Origin: Branchinecta lynchi
Lineage: Eukaryota > Arthropoda > Branchiopoda > Anostraca > Branchinectidae
DNA length: 64,000 nt
Assembly (NCBI GenBank): GCA_023053575.1
Contig: JAKZAP010000010.1
Coordinates: 16,614,628 to 16,678,627, forward strand
Direction of reading: 5' to 3'
Of the stretch, positions 63,794 through 64,000 are shown one piece after another. Under the pieces are notes generated by a model, which was not told the origin of the DNA, made no database searches, and saw only the letters and a program-made list of their open reading frames with translations. Within the stretch, counting starts at the first letter, position 1; each line of letters begins with the position of its first letter. A program made the translations under genes and the position numbers.

Positions 63794-64000
63794 CGCTAGG
63801 AATGCTTTACGTCCTTTTTTGTCAACGGCCTTGCGTACTCCAATACGGCACGTATTTTTTCCTCAGAGAGCCTGACAACGCCATTTCCTATTCGGTGTCC
63901 CAAGTATTCGACTTCGCTGTACCCTAACTTACATTTCTTGGGATTAACTCTCAAGTTGTTTGACTTCAGTCGCTCGAGAATGTCACGTAAAGGCAGTAGG
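63794..64000 (-). pseudogene. Ty3/Gypsy reverse transcriptase, C-terminal end
   Basis: The minus strand reads LRDILERLKSNNLRVNPKKC, then KLGYSEVEYLGHRIGNG, then LSEEKIRAVLEYARPLTKK before a stop. This matches the 'vf.rL....L.l...Kc.f....v.yLGh.vs..Gi....eKi.ai....P.t.k' block after the RT active site. The YVDD-type motif lies past the edge. Confidence 0.85.

Larger units (their letters stand above)
60108..64000 (-). mobile_element. Ty3/Gypsy LTR retrotransposon, 3' part, running off the right edge
   Basis: Minus-strand order from the edge: RT end (63.79-64.0 kb), RNase H (63.24-63.79), integrase zinc finger (62.80-63.1), an interruption of about 1.5 kb (about 61,260-62,745), integrase core and C-terminal domain (60.29-61.28), purine tract and LTR. 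Gag, protease and most of RT would be outside. Frame changes in RT and RNase H show a decayed copy. Confidence 0.85.

Overview
The window looks like intergenic DNA from an animal nuclear genome, most likely an invertebrate. The evidence is the absence of dense genes, the presence of CR1-, L2- and I-type LINEs, a Ty3/Gypsy element, hAT, PIF/Harbinger and TA-duplicating DNA elements, and many decayed copies. I cannot name the species. I found no host protein-coding gene that I can defend. Almost every long open frame is either part of a transposable element or lies inside a palindrome or satellite.

Layout. 0-9.3 kb: low-copy foldbacks, a 1.3-kb palindrome built of short CCGG-containing units (2.08-3.39 kb) and a three-unit tandem array of about 780 bp per unit (3.84-6.10 kb), with a 29-bp inverted match on either side (1.75 and 6.24 kb). 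10.07-13.13 kb: a 3.06-kb hAT-type element with target duplications, filled with LINE pieces and satellite. 13.2-22.7 kb: a PIF-type MITE, a second hAT copy with two nested MITEs, a fuzzy satellite, several LINE 3' ends and a three-unit array of about 510 bp per unit. 22.7-29.3 kb: dispersed repeats, another hAT copy and a degenerate tRNA-like sequence. 29.5-34.3 kb: foldback clusters, including two copies of a long-armed hAT-type foldback with perfect 8-bp duplications. 34.5-42.5 kb: a second CCGG palindrome broken by a hAT element and a small MITE, a non-LTR reverse-transcriptase fragment (35.5-37.3 kb), the end of a hAT transposase, and a third long-armed foldback holding a three-deep nest.

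45.2-56.1 kb is the richest part. A long I-type LINE on the minus strand has a gag-like ORF with three CCHC knuckles, an endonuclease, a reverse transcriptase, an RNase H and a C-terminal zinc motif. It is interrupted by three CR1 elements. One is nearly complete, on the minus strand, with a PHD-type ORF1 and an endonuclease/RT ORF2. The other two are on the plus strand and truncated. Downstream are a satellite (56.2-56.7 kb), a broken PIF/Harbinger transposase (57.36-57.80 kb), a possible relic of another transposase (58.7-59.8 kb), and the 3' part of a Ty3/Gypsy element that runs off the right edge. That element shows its LTR, polypurine tract and integrase, and RNase H/RT fragments follow; the integrase is interrupted by about 1.5 kb.

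The genes do not form a pathway. They are layers of mobile DNA, and the nesting gives relative insertion ages. All boundaries and duplications were read by eye, without alignment software or a database.
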